Positions 37,523 through 45,972 of a DNA stretch of 64,000 nt are shown piece after piece. This DNA comes from Sinorhizobium sp. RAC02 (GTDB lineage Bacteria > Pseudomonadota > Alphaproteobacteria > Rhizobiales > Rhizobiaceae): positions 3,898,501 through 3,962,500 of the forward strand of contig NZ_CP016450.1 in NCBI RefSeq assembly GCF_001713395.1, written 5' to 3'. Below the pieces are notes generated by a model, which saw only the letters and a program-made list of their open reading frames with translations, searched no databases and had not been told where the DNA came from. How positions within the stretch are numbered: position 1 is the first letter of the stretch; each line of letters opens with the position of its first letter. The position numbers and the translations under genes are program-made.

Positions 37523-38161
37523 ATGAGCGAGAAAAACGCCAAGCTCCTTTCCGTCCTGAAGCTGCAGCCAGTGGTGCCGGTGCTGGTCATCGATGATCTC
37601 AAGACGGCCGTTCCGCTGGCGCGAGCGCTCGTCGCCGGCGGCCTGAAGGCGATCGAAATAACGCTGCGCACGCCGGCCGCGCTCGAGGCGATTCGTGCGG
37701 TTGCCAACGAGGTCGAGGGCGCCGTCGCCGGTGCCGGCACGATCCTCAATGCCGCGCAGTTCGAGGCCGCCGTCGAGGCCGGCTCGCAGTTTATCGTCAG
37801 CCCCGGCACGACGCAGGAGCTGATCGATGCGGCGAACGATTCCGACATTCCGCTTCTGCCGGGTGCCGCCACCGCCAGCGAGGTCATGGGCCTGCGCGAA
37901 GAGGGCTATCAGGTGCTGAAATTCTTCCCGGCCGAACAGGCGGGTGGTGCGGCCTACCTGAAATCGCTGTCCTCGCCGCTTGCCGGCACGCTGTTCTGCC
38001 CGACCGGCGGCATTTCGCTGTCGAATGCCCGCGACTATCTTTCGCTGCCGAACGTCGTCTGCGTCGGCGGCTCGTGGGTGGCGCCGAAGGAGCTTGTCGC
38101 CAAGGGCGACTGGGCCGGCATTACCAAGCTCGCGGCGGAAGCCGCAGCACTCAAGGGCTGA
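37523..38161 (+). CDS. eda: KDPG/KHG aldolase
   Basis: Entner-Doudoroff aldolase cleaving 2-keto-3-deoxy-6-phosphogluconate to pyruvate and glyceraldehyde 3-phosphate. 212 residues, a full-length trimeric TIM-barrel enzyme. Schiff-base Lys133 lies in [14 protein letters not shown], catalytic Glu45 in IEITLRT, and the phosphate-binding loop is PTGGIS. AAAAGG lies upstream. Rhizobia rely on this pathway for hexoses. It is not clustered with edd or zwf here. Confidence 0.96.
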   Translation: MSEKNAKLLSVLKLQPVVPVLVIDDLKTAVPLARALVAGGLKAIEITLRTPAALEAIRAVANEVEGAVAGAGTILNAAQFEAAVEAGSQFIVSPGTTQELIDAANDSDIPLLPGAATASEVMGLREEGYQVLKFFPAEQAGGAAYLKSLSSPLAGTLFCPTGGISLSNARDYLSLPNVVCVGGSWVAPKELVAKGDWAGITKLAAEAAALKG

Positions 38162-38288
38162 GACAGGTTCAACGGAATTGCAGACGGGCGGCCCTTGGTC
38201 GCCCGTTATGCGTTTGTAATTCAGGACGTGCATTCCTATCTTGCCTTGCAGTCGGCCCCTGCGGTGACAAGAGAAACGGAGACGCCCT

Positions 38289-38981
38289 ATGTTTGACGCC
38301 AAGAAGTTGCTTGACCAGTTCCTCGGTTCGCAGGTGCCCGGTGCCGGCGGATCGGTGCGCGACCGCGCCGGCCAGGTCACCCAGCTCGCCAAGGACAATC
38401 CGCTTGCCTCGATCGCCATTGCCGGCGTGCTGCTCGGCACGGGCACCGGCCGCCAGGTGGCGGGCTCCGCGCTGAAGCTCGGCAGCCTCGCCGCCATCGC
38501 CGGCCTCGGCTACCAGGCCTACAAGAACTACAAGGCCGGCCAGAATCCCGTCGAGACCACACAGGGCACGACCCCGGAACTCCTGCCGCCGCCGACCGAT
38601 TCCGGCTTCCACCCCGAAGCCGTCAGCACCGATTTCGCGCTCATCCTCGTTCGCGCCATGATCGCCGCCTCGCGCGCCGATGGCCATATCGACGAAGCCG
38701 AGCGCGCCCGCATCATGGACAAACTGAAGGTCTCCGGTCTCGGTGCCGATGCCGCGCAGTTCCTGGAAGACGAGCTTGCCAACCCGGTCGATCTCGACGC
38801 GATCATTTCGGCCGCGACGACCGAAGAGCAGCGTGTCGAACTCTATACGGCCTCGCGCCTTGCCATCGAGCCGAAGTCGCGCGCCGAACGCGGCTATCTC
38901 GACTTGCTCGCCGGCCGCCTCAACCTGCCGGATGCGCTGGTCGACCATATCGAGGCGACGGTTTCCGCCGCCACCGTCTAA
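38289..38981 (+). CDS. TerB-family/DUF533 protein (YebE-like)
   Basis: 230 residues. A Gly/Ala-rich amphipathic or membrane segment (about 38-82, LASIAIAGVLLGTGTGRQVAG) is followed by a helical TerB-like domain from about 110 (LILVRAMIAASRADGHIDEAERARIM), whose acidic residues can bind metal. The function is unknown; E. coli YebE is an envelope-stress gene. It stands alone with a 127-base upstream gap. Confidence 0.85.
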   Translation: MFDAKKLLDQFLGSQVPGAGGSVRDRAGQVTQLAKDNPLASIAIAGVLLGTGTGRQVAGSALKLGSLAAIAGLGYQAYKNYKAGQNPVETTQGTTPELLPPPTDSGFHPEAVSTDFALILVRAMIAASRADGHIDEAERARIMDKLKVSGLGADAAQFLEDELANPVDLDAIISAATTEEQRVELYTASRLAIEPKSRAERGYLDLLAGRLNLPDALVDHIEATVSAATV

Positions 38982-39080
38982 GACTTGCCGGGGAGCGGCC
39001 GAACGCCGCTCCCTGCTTTCCACATTGCGCGGACAGGCCGCCTGTTCTATCCCTTCGGCAACGATCGAAGGAGAATTTGC

Positions 39081-39773
39081 ATGCGCGATCTCACAGACTG
39101 GAAGGGTTGCCCGCCACCGGCACCCGTTACGCTTGAAGGCCGCACCGTGCGCCTGGAGCCCTACGACCGCGCCAAACACCTTCAGGCCCTCTGGGATACT
39201 TTCGGCGGCATGGCGATCAACCCGTTGCTGCGCTATTTCGCACAGGCCGATTTCACCGGCATTGAAGGGTTCGATGCGTGGTCCGAGGCGGTGATCAAAT
39301 CCGGCTGGGTGCGCGAGGTCATGGTCGACAAGGCAAGCAACACGGTGGTGGGCATGGCGCATTACATGCGGCCCGACCCGGCAAACGGCGTCGTCGAGAT
39401 CGGCGGCATTGCGCATGGCCCCAGCATGGCCCGCTCGCCCCTCTCCACCGAGGCGCAGTATCTTCTGGCCAAACATGTCTTCGAAGATCTCGGCTACCGC
39501 CGCTACGAGTGGAAGTGCCACAACGGCAATGCGGCAAGCAAACGCACCGCTACCCGCCTCGGCTTCACCTTCGAGGGCGTCTTCCGCCAGCACATGCTGT
39601 CGAAGGGCGAGAACCGCGACACCGCCTGGTTCTCGATCATCGATGGCGAGTGGCCAGCCGTCGCCAAGGCGTTCGATGCCTGGCTTTCTCCGGATAATTT
39701 CGATGCCGATGGCCAGCAGAAGCGCAAGCTGGAAGACATCCGCGCCGAGATCGCCAAGGCGGACGCGGCATGA
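39081..39773 (+). CDS. GNAT N-acetyltransferase, RimJ/RimL-like
   Basis: 230 residues. The acetyl-CoA fold is visible from TVRLEPYDRAKHL to the C-terminal RYEWKCHNGNAASKRTATRLGFTFEGVFRQHM, the typical motif A/B order of RimJ/RimL-type enzymes. The substrate (an amino group on a protein, amino acid or antibiotic) cannot be told. AAGGAGA precedes the ATG at 39081. Its end overlaps the next small gene by four bases. Confidence 0.9.
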   Translation: MRDLTDWKGCPPPAPVTLEGRTVRLEPYDRAKHLQALWDTFGGMAINPLLRYFAQADFTGIEGFDAWSEAVIKSGWVREVMVDKASNTVVGMAHYMRPDPANGVVEIGGIAHGPSMARSPLSTEAQYLLAKHVFEDLGYRRYEWKCHNGNAASKRTATRLGFTFEGVFRQHMLSKGENRDTAWFSIIDGEWPAVAKAFDAWLSPDNFDADGQQKRKLEDIRAEIAKADAA

Positions 39774-39982
39774 GCGAGGAAAACAAGGGAAAATCGGCAG
39801 CGCTCGCGGCGTTTTTCATCCTGCTCGGCACAGGCGTGGTGTTCTACTTCCTGCCGCGCGTCATGATCGCCCTTGGCGACGTCTCGCCGTGGCTGGCGGG
39901 CGTGTTCGGCACGCTGATGGTGCTCGCTTTCTTCCTGCTGTTCTGGCTCAGGGCGCGCTACCAGCGTAATCGCGGGAACTAG
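39770..39982 (+). CDS. Small membrane protein of unknown function
   Basis: 70 residues with two hydrophobic helices (about 11-33 and 41-61) and basic ends (RARYQRNRGN). The ATGA overlap with the GNAT gene suggests coupled expression. I do not recognise a family. It also overlaps the end of the convergent NicO gene by four bases. Confidence 0.65.
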   Translation: MSEENKGKSAALAAFFILLGTGVVFYFLPRVMIALGDVSPWLAGVFGTLMVLAFFLLFWLRARYQRNRGN

Positions 39983-40983
39983 GCCTGTAGTGAGGCTCCA
40001 AGCAGGAGCATCCCCAGAACCATCACCAAAGCTGCGCCGCCGATTTCGATGGCGGTGCCGATGCGCTGGCCGGCCGAACCGTTGCCGGCGAAGCGTACGG
40101 CCGCACCCTTGGCGGTGACGGCGAGGGTGGCGAGCGTCGACACCGTGATGGCCGTGCCGATCGACATGGCGAAGACGGCGAGCAGGCCGCCCAGATACAG
40201 GCCGTTGAGGAGCGCGAAGCTCAGCACGATCAGTGCGCCGGAGCAGGGGCGCAGCCCCACCGCGACGATGGCGGACCAGGCTTCGCGCAGCGCGAAACGC
40301 TCGCCTTTCAGCAGGGAAGGATCGGGCGCGTGGGCATGGCCGCAGGTCGAGCAGACTTCGCCTGCATGATGGTGGTGACCGTGCTCGTGATGATGATGGT
40401 CATGGACCTCGACCGCCTGGGCGCCGAGCGCAGAGGCGCGCCGGCTGGCCGGCCACAGTTTCCTGAAGAGCAGCCAGGCGCCGAAGAGCGTGATGAGGGC
40501 GTAGCTGCCGATTTCGAGCGCGCGGGTGGCGTCGGTCATCGACACCGTGGTGCCGCGCAGGAAGAGAAAGGCCGCGCCGACCAGCAGGATGGCGACGATG
40601 CCCTGGAGGATCGAGGAGAGGAAGGAGAGCAACACGCCGCGCTTCAGCTCCACCTCGTTTGCTAGCATGTAGGACGAGATGACGGCCTTGCCATGGCCGG
40701 GGCCGGCGGCGTGGAAGACGCCGTAACCGAAGGACAGCGCCACCAGCGTCGAGGCTGCCCAGGGGTTCGTGCGCATCTCCTTCAGTGCGCCGGTCATCAG
40801 CCGGTAAAATCCCTGCTGCTGCGCGTTGATCCAGCCGAACAGGCTGCCGAAGGTGCCGGTCGTATTGAAGCCGGGTTCCGCCGAGCCGATGCCGAGCGGT
40901 GACTGGGCATGGGCCAGGGTGGCCGTGGCCACGACGGCGAGCGTTACGGTGGCGAGGGCAAGGGCGCGTCCGCGGGTCAGCAT
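39979..40983 (-). CDS. NicO/RcnA-family nickel/cobalt transporter
   Basis: 334 residues. An N-terminal signal-like helix is followed by about six membrane helices. Family motifs are FHAAGPGHGKAVISSYML and VGLRPCSGALIVLSFALLNG. A central cytosolic loop (about 200-225) is very rich in His (DHHHHEHGHHHH) and is followed by CSTCGH, likely metal-binding. Its start overlaps the end of the DUF1007 gene by seven bases, a pairing that is common for Ni/Co transport units. Direction of transport (uptake or export) is not settled by sequence. Confidence 0.9.
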   Translation of the reverse strand: MLTRGRALALATVTLAVVATATLAHAQSPLGIGSAEPGFNTTGTFGSLFGWINAQQQGFYRLMTGALKEMRTNPWAASTLVALSFGYGVFHAAGPGHGKAVISSYMLANEVELKRGVLLSFLSSILQGIVAILLVGAAFLFLRGTTVSMTDATRALEIGSYALITLFGAWLLFRKLWPASRRASALGAQAVEVHDHHHHEHGHHHHAGEVCSTCGHAHAPDPSLLKGERFALREAWSAIVAVGLRPCSGALIVLSFALLNGLYLGGLLAVFAMSIGTAITVSTLATLAVTAKGAAVRFAGNGSAGQRIGTAIEIGGAALVMVLGMLLLGASLQA

Positions 40984-41618
40984 GACATCTCCAGACGGGT
41001 GGCGAAGAGTTTCGACATGTCGGTGCCGGCCGGATCGTTGAAGAAGGCTTCCGTCAGGCTGTCCTGGTTCTGGGCGAGCACTTCGTCCGCATCGGGCCGC
41101 ACCACCGCGCGCGTGCAGGCGGAAAACTTGTCGCCGACGGCGACGAGGTCGTCATCGGAGGCAAAATCCATCGCCGCATACATGGTCGGATCGTAGACGC
41201 CGAAGGTGAGCTTGCCCTTGAGCGGCATCACTTCGCCCGGCTTGACGGAGAAGAACATCAGGAGCTGGCCGTCCTTGAAGTCGACATTGATCGCGTCGGG
41301 CTTTCCGACCTTGATGGTTTTTCCGTCCTCGGTGATCGTCGTGTAGTAGCTGAACTCTTCAAGCGATTCGAGAACGGTCTTGCCGACCTCGGCCAGTTCG
41401 TCCGGGTCGAGCACGGCATTGCTGTTCTTGTCGAAGTCCATCACGACGCTTGCGGAAAACATGTCGTCGAAGCGCCAGACATTGCGCAGCTCGCTGACCG
41501 TGCCGTCTTCGCCGGCCACGACTTCCAGTCGCGCCTCGGCAAAGATGTGCGGATGGGCAAACGCCACAGCCGGGGCGATGAAGGCTGCTCCGGCAACGAG
41601 AAGGGGGAGCAATCGCAT
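40977..41618 (-). CDS. DUF1007-family periplasmic protein, partner of the NicO transporter
   Basis: 213 residues. The signal peptide (about 1-21) ends AVAFAHPHIF; the mature protein starts with HPH, a likely metal-binding N-terminus. The body has acidic stretches (DFDKNSNAVLDPDELAEVG). DUF1007 proteins are found beside NicO-type nickel/cobalt transporters and probably present metal to them. GAGAGGAC precedes the ATG at 41618; an ATG 21 codons upstream would bury the signal peptide and is rejected. Confidence 0.88.
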   Translation of the reverse strand: MRLLPLLVAGAAFIAPAVAFAHPHIFAEARLEVVAGEDGTVSELRNVWRFDDMFSASVVMDFDKNSNAVLDPDELAEVGKTVLESLEEFSYYTTITEDGKTIKVGKPDAINVDFKDGQLLMFFSVKPGEVMPLKGKLTFGVYDPTMYAAMDFASDDDLVAVGDKFSACTRAVVRPDADEVLAQNQDSLTEAFFNDPAGTDMSKLFATRLEMSC

Positions 41619-41714
41619 CGGTTTGTGTCCTCTCGAAGCGGCGGGGCGGTCTTCAGAATCGTCCGGTTGAATGTAACGCAAATGGGTCGGAATTGGGACC
41701 TTACCAGCGCTGCA

Positions 41715-42620
41715 TTACGCCTCGATGCCAGGATTGCGGCGGAACCAGGCGTGCAGGAAATCGACGAAGGTGCGGACCTTCGCGGGCAGGTAGCGGCGGT
41801 GGGGGTAGATCGCGTAGATGCCGCGGTCGGTCGGCAGATAGTCTTCAAGGATCGAGACGATGCGGCCGGAATCGAGGCAATGGCGGGCGATGAAGGCCGG
41901 TACCTGCGCGACGCCGAGGCCGCTTGCGGCAGCACGCACCGCCGCCGTCGGGCTGTTCACCTCGATATGGCCGCTGACAGGAACGCTGAAGCCCGCGCCC
42001 TTGTCGTCAACGAAGCGCCAGTTGCTGTGCGACTTGCCATTGGTGTCGATGATGCAGGGCAGGCGGGCAAGGTCGCTTGGATGGTTGATCGGGCCGGCCT
42101 GTGCGAGAAACTCCTCGCTCACGCAGATCTTCAGGTAGAAGTCCCCGAGCTTGCGGGCGATGAGCGCCGAATCTTCAAGCTTGGTGATGCGGACTGCGAC
42201 ATCGAAGCCCTCCTCCACCAGATCGACGAAGCGGTCGTCCGAGACGATTTCCAACGAAAGTTCTGGATGCTCCTTGCCGAAGTCGATGAGTGACTGGCCG
42301 ATATCGGCATCCACAAAGGTGCGCGGGGCGGAAACTTTCAGCTTGCCGCGCAGGTCCGTGTTCTTTTCGCGCACGAGATCGGCGAGGTTGTCGATCTCCT
42401 TCAGGATGTCGGAGGCAGTGCGGTAATAGGTATGGCCGGCCTCGGTCATCGAGAACTGGCGGGTGGTGCGGTTGAGCAGCAGGGTGCCGAGTTCGTCCTC
42501 CAGCTCGCGCACATATTTGGAAAGCAGCGCCTTGGACCTCCCGGTCTTGCGCGAGGCCGCGGAAAAACCCTCGGCGTCGACGACGTCGATGAAGGCCCGG
42601 ATTCGGGTCAATGTGTCCAT
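41715..42620 (-). CDS. LysR-family transcriptional regulator
   Basis: 301 residues, a normal length. The winged helix-turn-helix is at about 2-60 (RIRAFIDVVDAEGFSAASRKTGRSKALLSKYVRELEDELG is read as two helices and a turn), followed by a periplasmic-binding-like effector domain. It closely resembles the group of LysR proteins that act alone on oxidative or aromatic stress genes. It is divergent from the ornithine decarboxylase leader with 161 bases between start and promoter, so regulation of that gene is possible but not shown. Confidence 0.9.
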   Translation of the reverse strand: MDTLTRIRAFIDVVDAEGFSAASRKTGRSKALLSKYVRELEDELGTLLLNRTTRQFSMTEAGHTYYRTASDILKEIDNLADLVREKNTDLRGKLKVSAPRTFVDADIGQSLIDFGKEHPELSLEIVSDDRFVDLVEEGFDVAVRITKLEDSALIARKLGDFYLKICVSEEFLAQAGPINHPSDLARLPCIIDTNGKSHSNWRFVDDKGAGFSVPVSGHIEVNSPTAAVRAAASGLGVAQVPAFIARHCLDSGRIVSILEDYLPTDRGIYAIYPHRRYLPAKVRTFVDFLHAWFRRNPGIEA

Positions 42621-42781
42621 GTATCCCCACTCGACTGTCGCGCCGCATTGCCGGAAATGCAAAGGTGGCGCAGGGCCGGCCGAAACGTGATGGCCGGTGC
42701 GTTATAACCATGCTTTGAAACTACGTTTCGCGAATGTCGTGGCTGGGAGGATATTTTCAATAGCGAAATGCAAAAAACCTC

Positions 42782-42809
42782 TTGATTGCGACAGCGATTC
42801 TTCTTATCT
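42782..42809 (+). promoter_or_regulatory. Promoter of the ornithine decarboxylase leader
   Basis: TTGATT (42782-42787) and TTATCT (42804-42809) are 16 bases apart. Transcription would begin near 42816, giving a leader of about 400 nt before the decarboxylase start. Confidence 0.55.
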
Positions 42810-42815
42810 CCCCCT

Positions 42816-43218
42816 TGCCCAAAGTCGCACGTGCCTGTGGGTGTCCGCCGACCCTCGATTTGGTGAGGAACTCGGTAAGGTACCTGGAACTAACCCCTCC
42901 AGTCGTTTCTCCGGCCAACCGGAAGAGCGAGGACATCTTGAAGCAACGACGGTGCGGGCCTTTCTGGTGTCTGCCGGCTTTCCAACAGCCGGGGTTACTG
43001 AAGAGGCACACCTTCATTGCCGGACGTGCGGTCGGGTTCTCCCACCAATCAAAGGCAGACAAAGCCGAATTGAAGCCTAGGCGGGCTTCGGTTCACCGAT
43101 CGCGCATGATGCGCATGCTTGGTTCCGGGGTCTCCACCGGCTGGTTCCAGAGCGTGCTCGCATCCTGCCCTTTGTCCTCCGGGTTTCCCGGAGCAACCTG
43201 GATATGGGGAATACCGAA
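42816..43218 (+). ncRNA. Long structured leader of ornithine decarboxylase (speF-type element candidate)
   Basis: There is no convincing gene in this 400-nt stretch, but it has clear hairpins, such as CCGGCT-TTCCAAC-AGCCGG near 42979 and CTCCGGG-TTT-CCCGGAG (43177-43193) just before the ribosome site. Alphaproteobacteria are known to carry a conserved cis-regulatory RNA (the speF motif) upstream of ornithine decarboxylase genes; position and length fit. Assignment rests on context, because I could not run a covariance search. A short open frame from about 43106 runs into the gene start and could be a leader peptide, but it lacks a ribosome site. Confidence 0.6.
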
Positions 43219-44352
43219 ATGGCGACTGCACGTATTATCGACTTCCTGAACACCCGACGTCCCGACGGCCCGTGCCTCGTGGTCGACCTCGATGTCGTGC
43301 GTGACAATTTCAAGGCGTTCCGCCACGCGCTGCCCGACAGCTCGATCTACTATGCCGTGAAGGCAAACCCGGCGCCGGAAGTCCTGCGCCTGCTCGCTTC
43401 CATGGGCTCCAACTTCGATTGCGCGTCCGTCGCCGAAATCGAAATGGCGCTCGATGCCGGTGCCACCCCGAGCCGTATCTCCTTCGGCAACACGATCAAG
43501 AAGGAGCGCGACGTTGCCAAGGCGCATGCGCTCGGCGTTTCGCTCTTCGCGGTCGACAGCCATGAGGAAGTCGAGAAGATCGGCCGTGCCGCTCCGGGTG
43601 CCCGCGTGTTCTGCCGCGTCCTGACCGATGGCGAAGGTGCCGAATGGCCGCTGTCGCGCAAGTTCGGTTGCGTGCCGCAGATGGCCGTCGACGTGCTCGT
43701 CTACGCCCACCAGAACGGCCTCGTCTCCTACGGCGTGTCGTTCCATGTCGGCTCGCAGATGACGAAGCTCGACGCCTGGGATGCGGCCCTTGCCGATGCC
43801 AAGCGTGTCTTCGTGCAGCTTGCCAAGCAGGGCATCGAGCTCAAGATGGTCAACATGGGCGGCGGCTTCCCGACGAAGTACCTGCGCGACGTTCCGTCGG
43901 CTGAAGCCTATGGCAAGGCGATCTTCGGTGCGCTGAAGAAGCACTTCGGCAACCAGATCCCGGAAACCATCATCGAGCCGGGCCGCGGCATGGTCGGCAA
44001 TGCGGGTGTGATCAAGGCGGAAGTCGTTCTCGTCTCGAAGAAGTCGGACAACGACAACCACCGCTGGGTCTTCCTCGACATCGGCAAGTTCGGCGGTCTC
44101 GCCGAAACCATGGACGAGGCGATCCGCTACCCGATCCGCACCGCGCGCGATCAGGACGAGATGGAGCCCTGCGTGCTTGCCGGCCCGACCTGCGATTCGG
44201 CCGACGTGATGTACGAGAAGAACATGTATCCGCTGCCGATTACCCTTTCGATCGGCGACGAGGTTCTGATCGAGGGCACCGGCGCCTACACGACGACCTA
44301 CTCGGCCGTCGCCTTCAACGGCTTCGAGCCGCTCAAGGCCTACGTCATCTAA
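43219..44352 (+). CDS. odc: Ornithine/lysine decarboxylase, PLP alanine-racemase fold
   Basis: 377 residues, group IV (alanine racemase/eukaryotic ODC type). It makes putrescine from ornithine, the entry to polyamines. PLP binds Lys48 in YYAVKANP; the Gly-rich phosphate loop is NMGGGFPTKY; EPGRGMVG and the active-site Cys in AGPTCDSADVMY are present. GGGGAA lies 7 bases before the ATG at 43219; an ATG at 43204 is an alternative. It is preceded by a long leader RNA and followed by a hairpin. Confidence 0.95.
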   Translation: MATARIIDFLNTRRPDGPCLVVDLDVVRDNFKAFRHALPDSSIYYAVKANPAPEVLRLLASMGSNFDCASVAEIEMALDAGATPSRISFGNTIKKERDVAKAHALGVSLFAVDSHEEVEKIGRAAPGARVFCRVLTDGEGAEWPLSRKFGCVPQMAVDVLVYAHQNGLVSYGVSFHVGSQMTKLDAWDAALADAKRVFVQLAKQGIELKMVNMGGGFPTKYLRDVPSAEAYGKAIFGALKKHFGNQIPETIIEPGRGMVGNAGVIKAEVVLVSKKSDNDNHRWVFLDIGKFGGLAETMDEAIRYPIRTARDQDEMEPCVLAGPTCDSADVMYEKNMYPLPITLSIGDEVLIEGTGAYTTTYSAVAFNGFEPLKAYVI

Positions 44353-44359
44353 GCCTATC

Positions 44360-44386
44360 GGTGCTCCCGTCACGAACGGGAGCACC
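44360..44386 (+). terminator. Hairpin after ornithine decarboxylase
   Basis: GGTGCTCCCGT-CACGA-ACGGGAGCACC is a perfect 11-bp stem 7 bases after the stop. AAATTC follows, so there is no T run on the plus strand; it may stabilise the mRNA end rather than terminate. Confidence 0.55.
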
Positions 44387-44445
44387 AAATTCACAATCAG
44401 TTTTGGATACCGTTTGAATCGGTTTTGAGCACGGGAGGCCCAGAG

Positions 44446-45036
44446 ATGGCCACTGTTCTTGATTCTGTCCGCGCGTTCTTCGCGCATGCCGCCTTCACCA
44501 TCGACCAGGAAAATGCCGGCGACGTCGTGGCGCGCGAGCGTCTGCTCGACCGCGTCATGGGCGAGGCCCGCTTCCGCAAGTCGTCCGAAAAGCTGCGCCG
44601 TGGCCGCATGCCGGCGGAGGACCTCGCCCTTGTCGCCCGCGATCCGGATGGCCATGTCATCGGCACGGTGCGCCTGTGGAATGTCGAGGCGGGCGTCGAT
44701 TCCGACGGCAATGCCGTCTCCGCGCTGCTGCTTGGCCCGCTCGCCGTCGATTGCGAACACGAGGGCAAGGGCATTGGCGGCGCGCTGATGCGGGCGGCCC
44801 TCACCGAGGCGCGTGACCGCGGCCATGGTGCGGTGCTGCTCGTCGGCGATCCGGAATATTACGAGCGCTTCGGCTTCTTTGCCGACAAGGCGCAGCACCT
44901 CGTCATGCCCGGCCCCTTCGAGCGCCGCCGTTTCCTGGCGCTGGAACTGAAGGACGGCTGGCTGGATGGTGCGGCAGGCGTGCTCGTCGCCAGCGGCCGG
45001 CGCCGCGTCATCCTGGACGTGCGCAAGGCTGCCTGA
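44446..45036 (+). CDS. GNAT N-acetyltransferase (YhbS-like)
   Basis: 196 residues. The acetyl-CoA site is LLLGPLAVDCEHEGKGIGGALMRAAL (R/Q-x-x-G-x-A type loop given as EGKGIGGAL), followed by DPEYYERFGFFADKAQHLVMPGPFE, the signature of YhbS/COG3153 proteins. The substrate is unknown. GGGAGG precedes the ATG at 44446. It lies directly after the decarboxylase hairpin and could be read through from it, which raises but does not prove a polyamine link. Confidence 0.88.
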   Translation: MATVLDSVRAFFAHAAFTIDQENAGDVVARERLLDRVMGEARFRKSSEKLRRGRMPAEDLALVARDPDGHVIGTVRLWNVEAGVDSDGNAVSALLLGPLAVDCEHEGKGIGGALMRAALTEARDRGHGAVLLVGDPEYYERFGFFADKAQHLVMPGPFERRRFLALELKDGWLDGAAGVLVASGRRRVILDVRKAA

Positions 45037-45040
45037 GAAG

Positions 45041-45066
45041 GAGCCGGCGATGAGCCGGCTCTTTCC
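45041..45066 (+). terminator. Terminator after the GNAT gene
   Basis: GAGCCGGC-GATGA-GCCGGCTC forms an 8-bp GC stem followed by TTTCC, ending just before the OmpW regulatory box. Confidence 0.7.
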
Positions 45067-45069
45067 AAT

Positions 45070-45083
45070 TTGATGTTTATCAT
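45070..45083. promoter_or_regulatory. FNR/FixK-type box upstream of ompW
   Basis: TTGAT-GTTT-ATCAT matches the anaerobox TTGAT-N4-ATCAA at nine of ten fixed positions. OmpW is controlled by FNR in enteric bacteria, so the match fits the target. The site lies 152 bases before the ATG. Confidence 0.55.
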
Positions 45084-45234
45084 TGTTTTGATTGGGCAAT
45101 TGTCAAGATTGGTGCGGATATCGCGCCAATCCTTTCTCCGTTTGGTTTTCGTTTGATCCATCTCAAGGGAGGCGCTCGCCTCTCGGCTCCATAGTCGTTC
45201 CGAAAAAGACGAGTCGCGATGATGGAGAGACGAC

Positions 45235-45930
45235 ATGAATGGAAATGGGAAAAGCCGGTTGGTGCTTGCCGGAATGGCGGCCGGTCTGATGCTGTTCGGC
45301 AATCAGGCCTTGGCGGCGGACCTCGAAGAACGCATGGCCCCGCCGGAAGCGACGGTGGATCTTGCCGCGCAGAGCCCCTGGCAGATCCGCGTGCGCGGCC
45401 TCGGTGTCATCACCAATGATTCCGGTTCCGTAAATGGCATAGCAGGGTCGAGCCTCTCCTATTCGGACTCGGTCGTTCCTGAACTCGATATTTCCTACTT
45501 CTTCACGGACAACATCGCGGCCGAACTCATTCTCGGCACGACCTATGCGAATATCGAGGCGGACGGGTCGATTGCCGGCCTCGGCAAGGTGGGCAAGACA
45601 TGGCTCCTGCCGCCGACGCTGACCCTGCAGTATCACTTCACTGATTTCGGCGCGTTCAAGCCCTATGTCGGTGCCGGTGTGAACTATACGTACTTCTACA
45701 ACCAGTCCGGCTCGGGTGCCTTCTCCGACCTCAAGGTCAAGAACAAGGTGGGGGCCGCCCTCCAGGTCGGTTTCGACTACATGCTCGACGAACACTGGGG
45801 TGTAAACTTCGACGTGAAGAAGATCTTCCTCGAACCCAAGTGGAAGGTCGATTTCAACGGCACGCCCCTGACGGGCAAGGCGAAGCTGAACCCCTGGCTG
45901 GTCGGCGCCGGCGTCACCTACCGGTTCTGA
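45235..45930 (+). CDS. ompW: OmpW-family outer-membrane protein
   Basis: 231 residues. The signal peptide (about 1-27) ends NQALAAD. The mature part is an eight-stranded barrel of the OmpW family: SPWQIRVRGLGVI, PELDISYFFTDNIAAELILGT, the central LLPPTLTLQYHF, KPYVGAGVNYTYFYN and the C-terminal GAGVTYRF, ending in Phe as barrel proteins do for BAM recognition. It forms a narrow hydrophobic channel in the outer membrane. ATGGAGAGACG precedes the ATG. The upstream FNR/FixK-like box suggests expression at low oxygen. Confidence 0.93.
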   Translation: MNGNGKSRLVLAGMAAGLMLFGNQALAADLEERMAPPEATVDLAAQSPWQIRVRGLGVITNDSGSVNGIAGSSLSYSDSVVPELDISYFFTDNIAAELILGTTYANIEADGSIAGLGKVGKTWLLPPTLTLQYHFTDFGAFKPYVGAGVNYTYFYNQSGSGAFSDLKVKNKVGAALQVGFDYMLDEHWGVNFDVKKIFLEPKWKVDFNGTPLTGKAKLNPWLVGAGVTYRF

Positions 45931-45972
45931 AGACCGGCACGAGTTGGCCTGCCCTTAGGGGGGCGGGCCGGT

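Noticed and set aside
43093..45099. 668-codon open frame on the minus strand over ornithine decarboxylase and the GNAT gene
   Set aside because: Shadow frame crossing two real genes, a hairpin and the leader.
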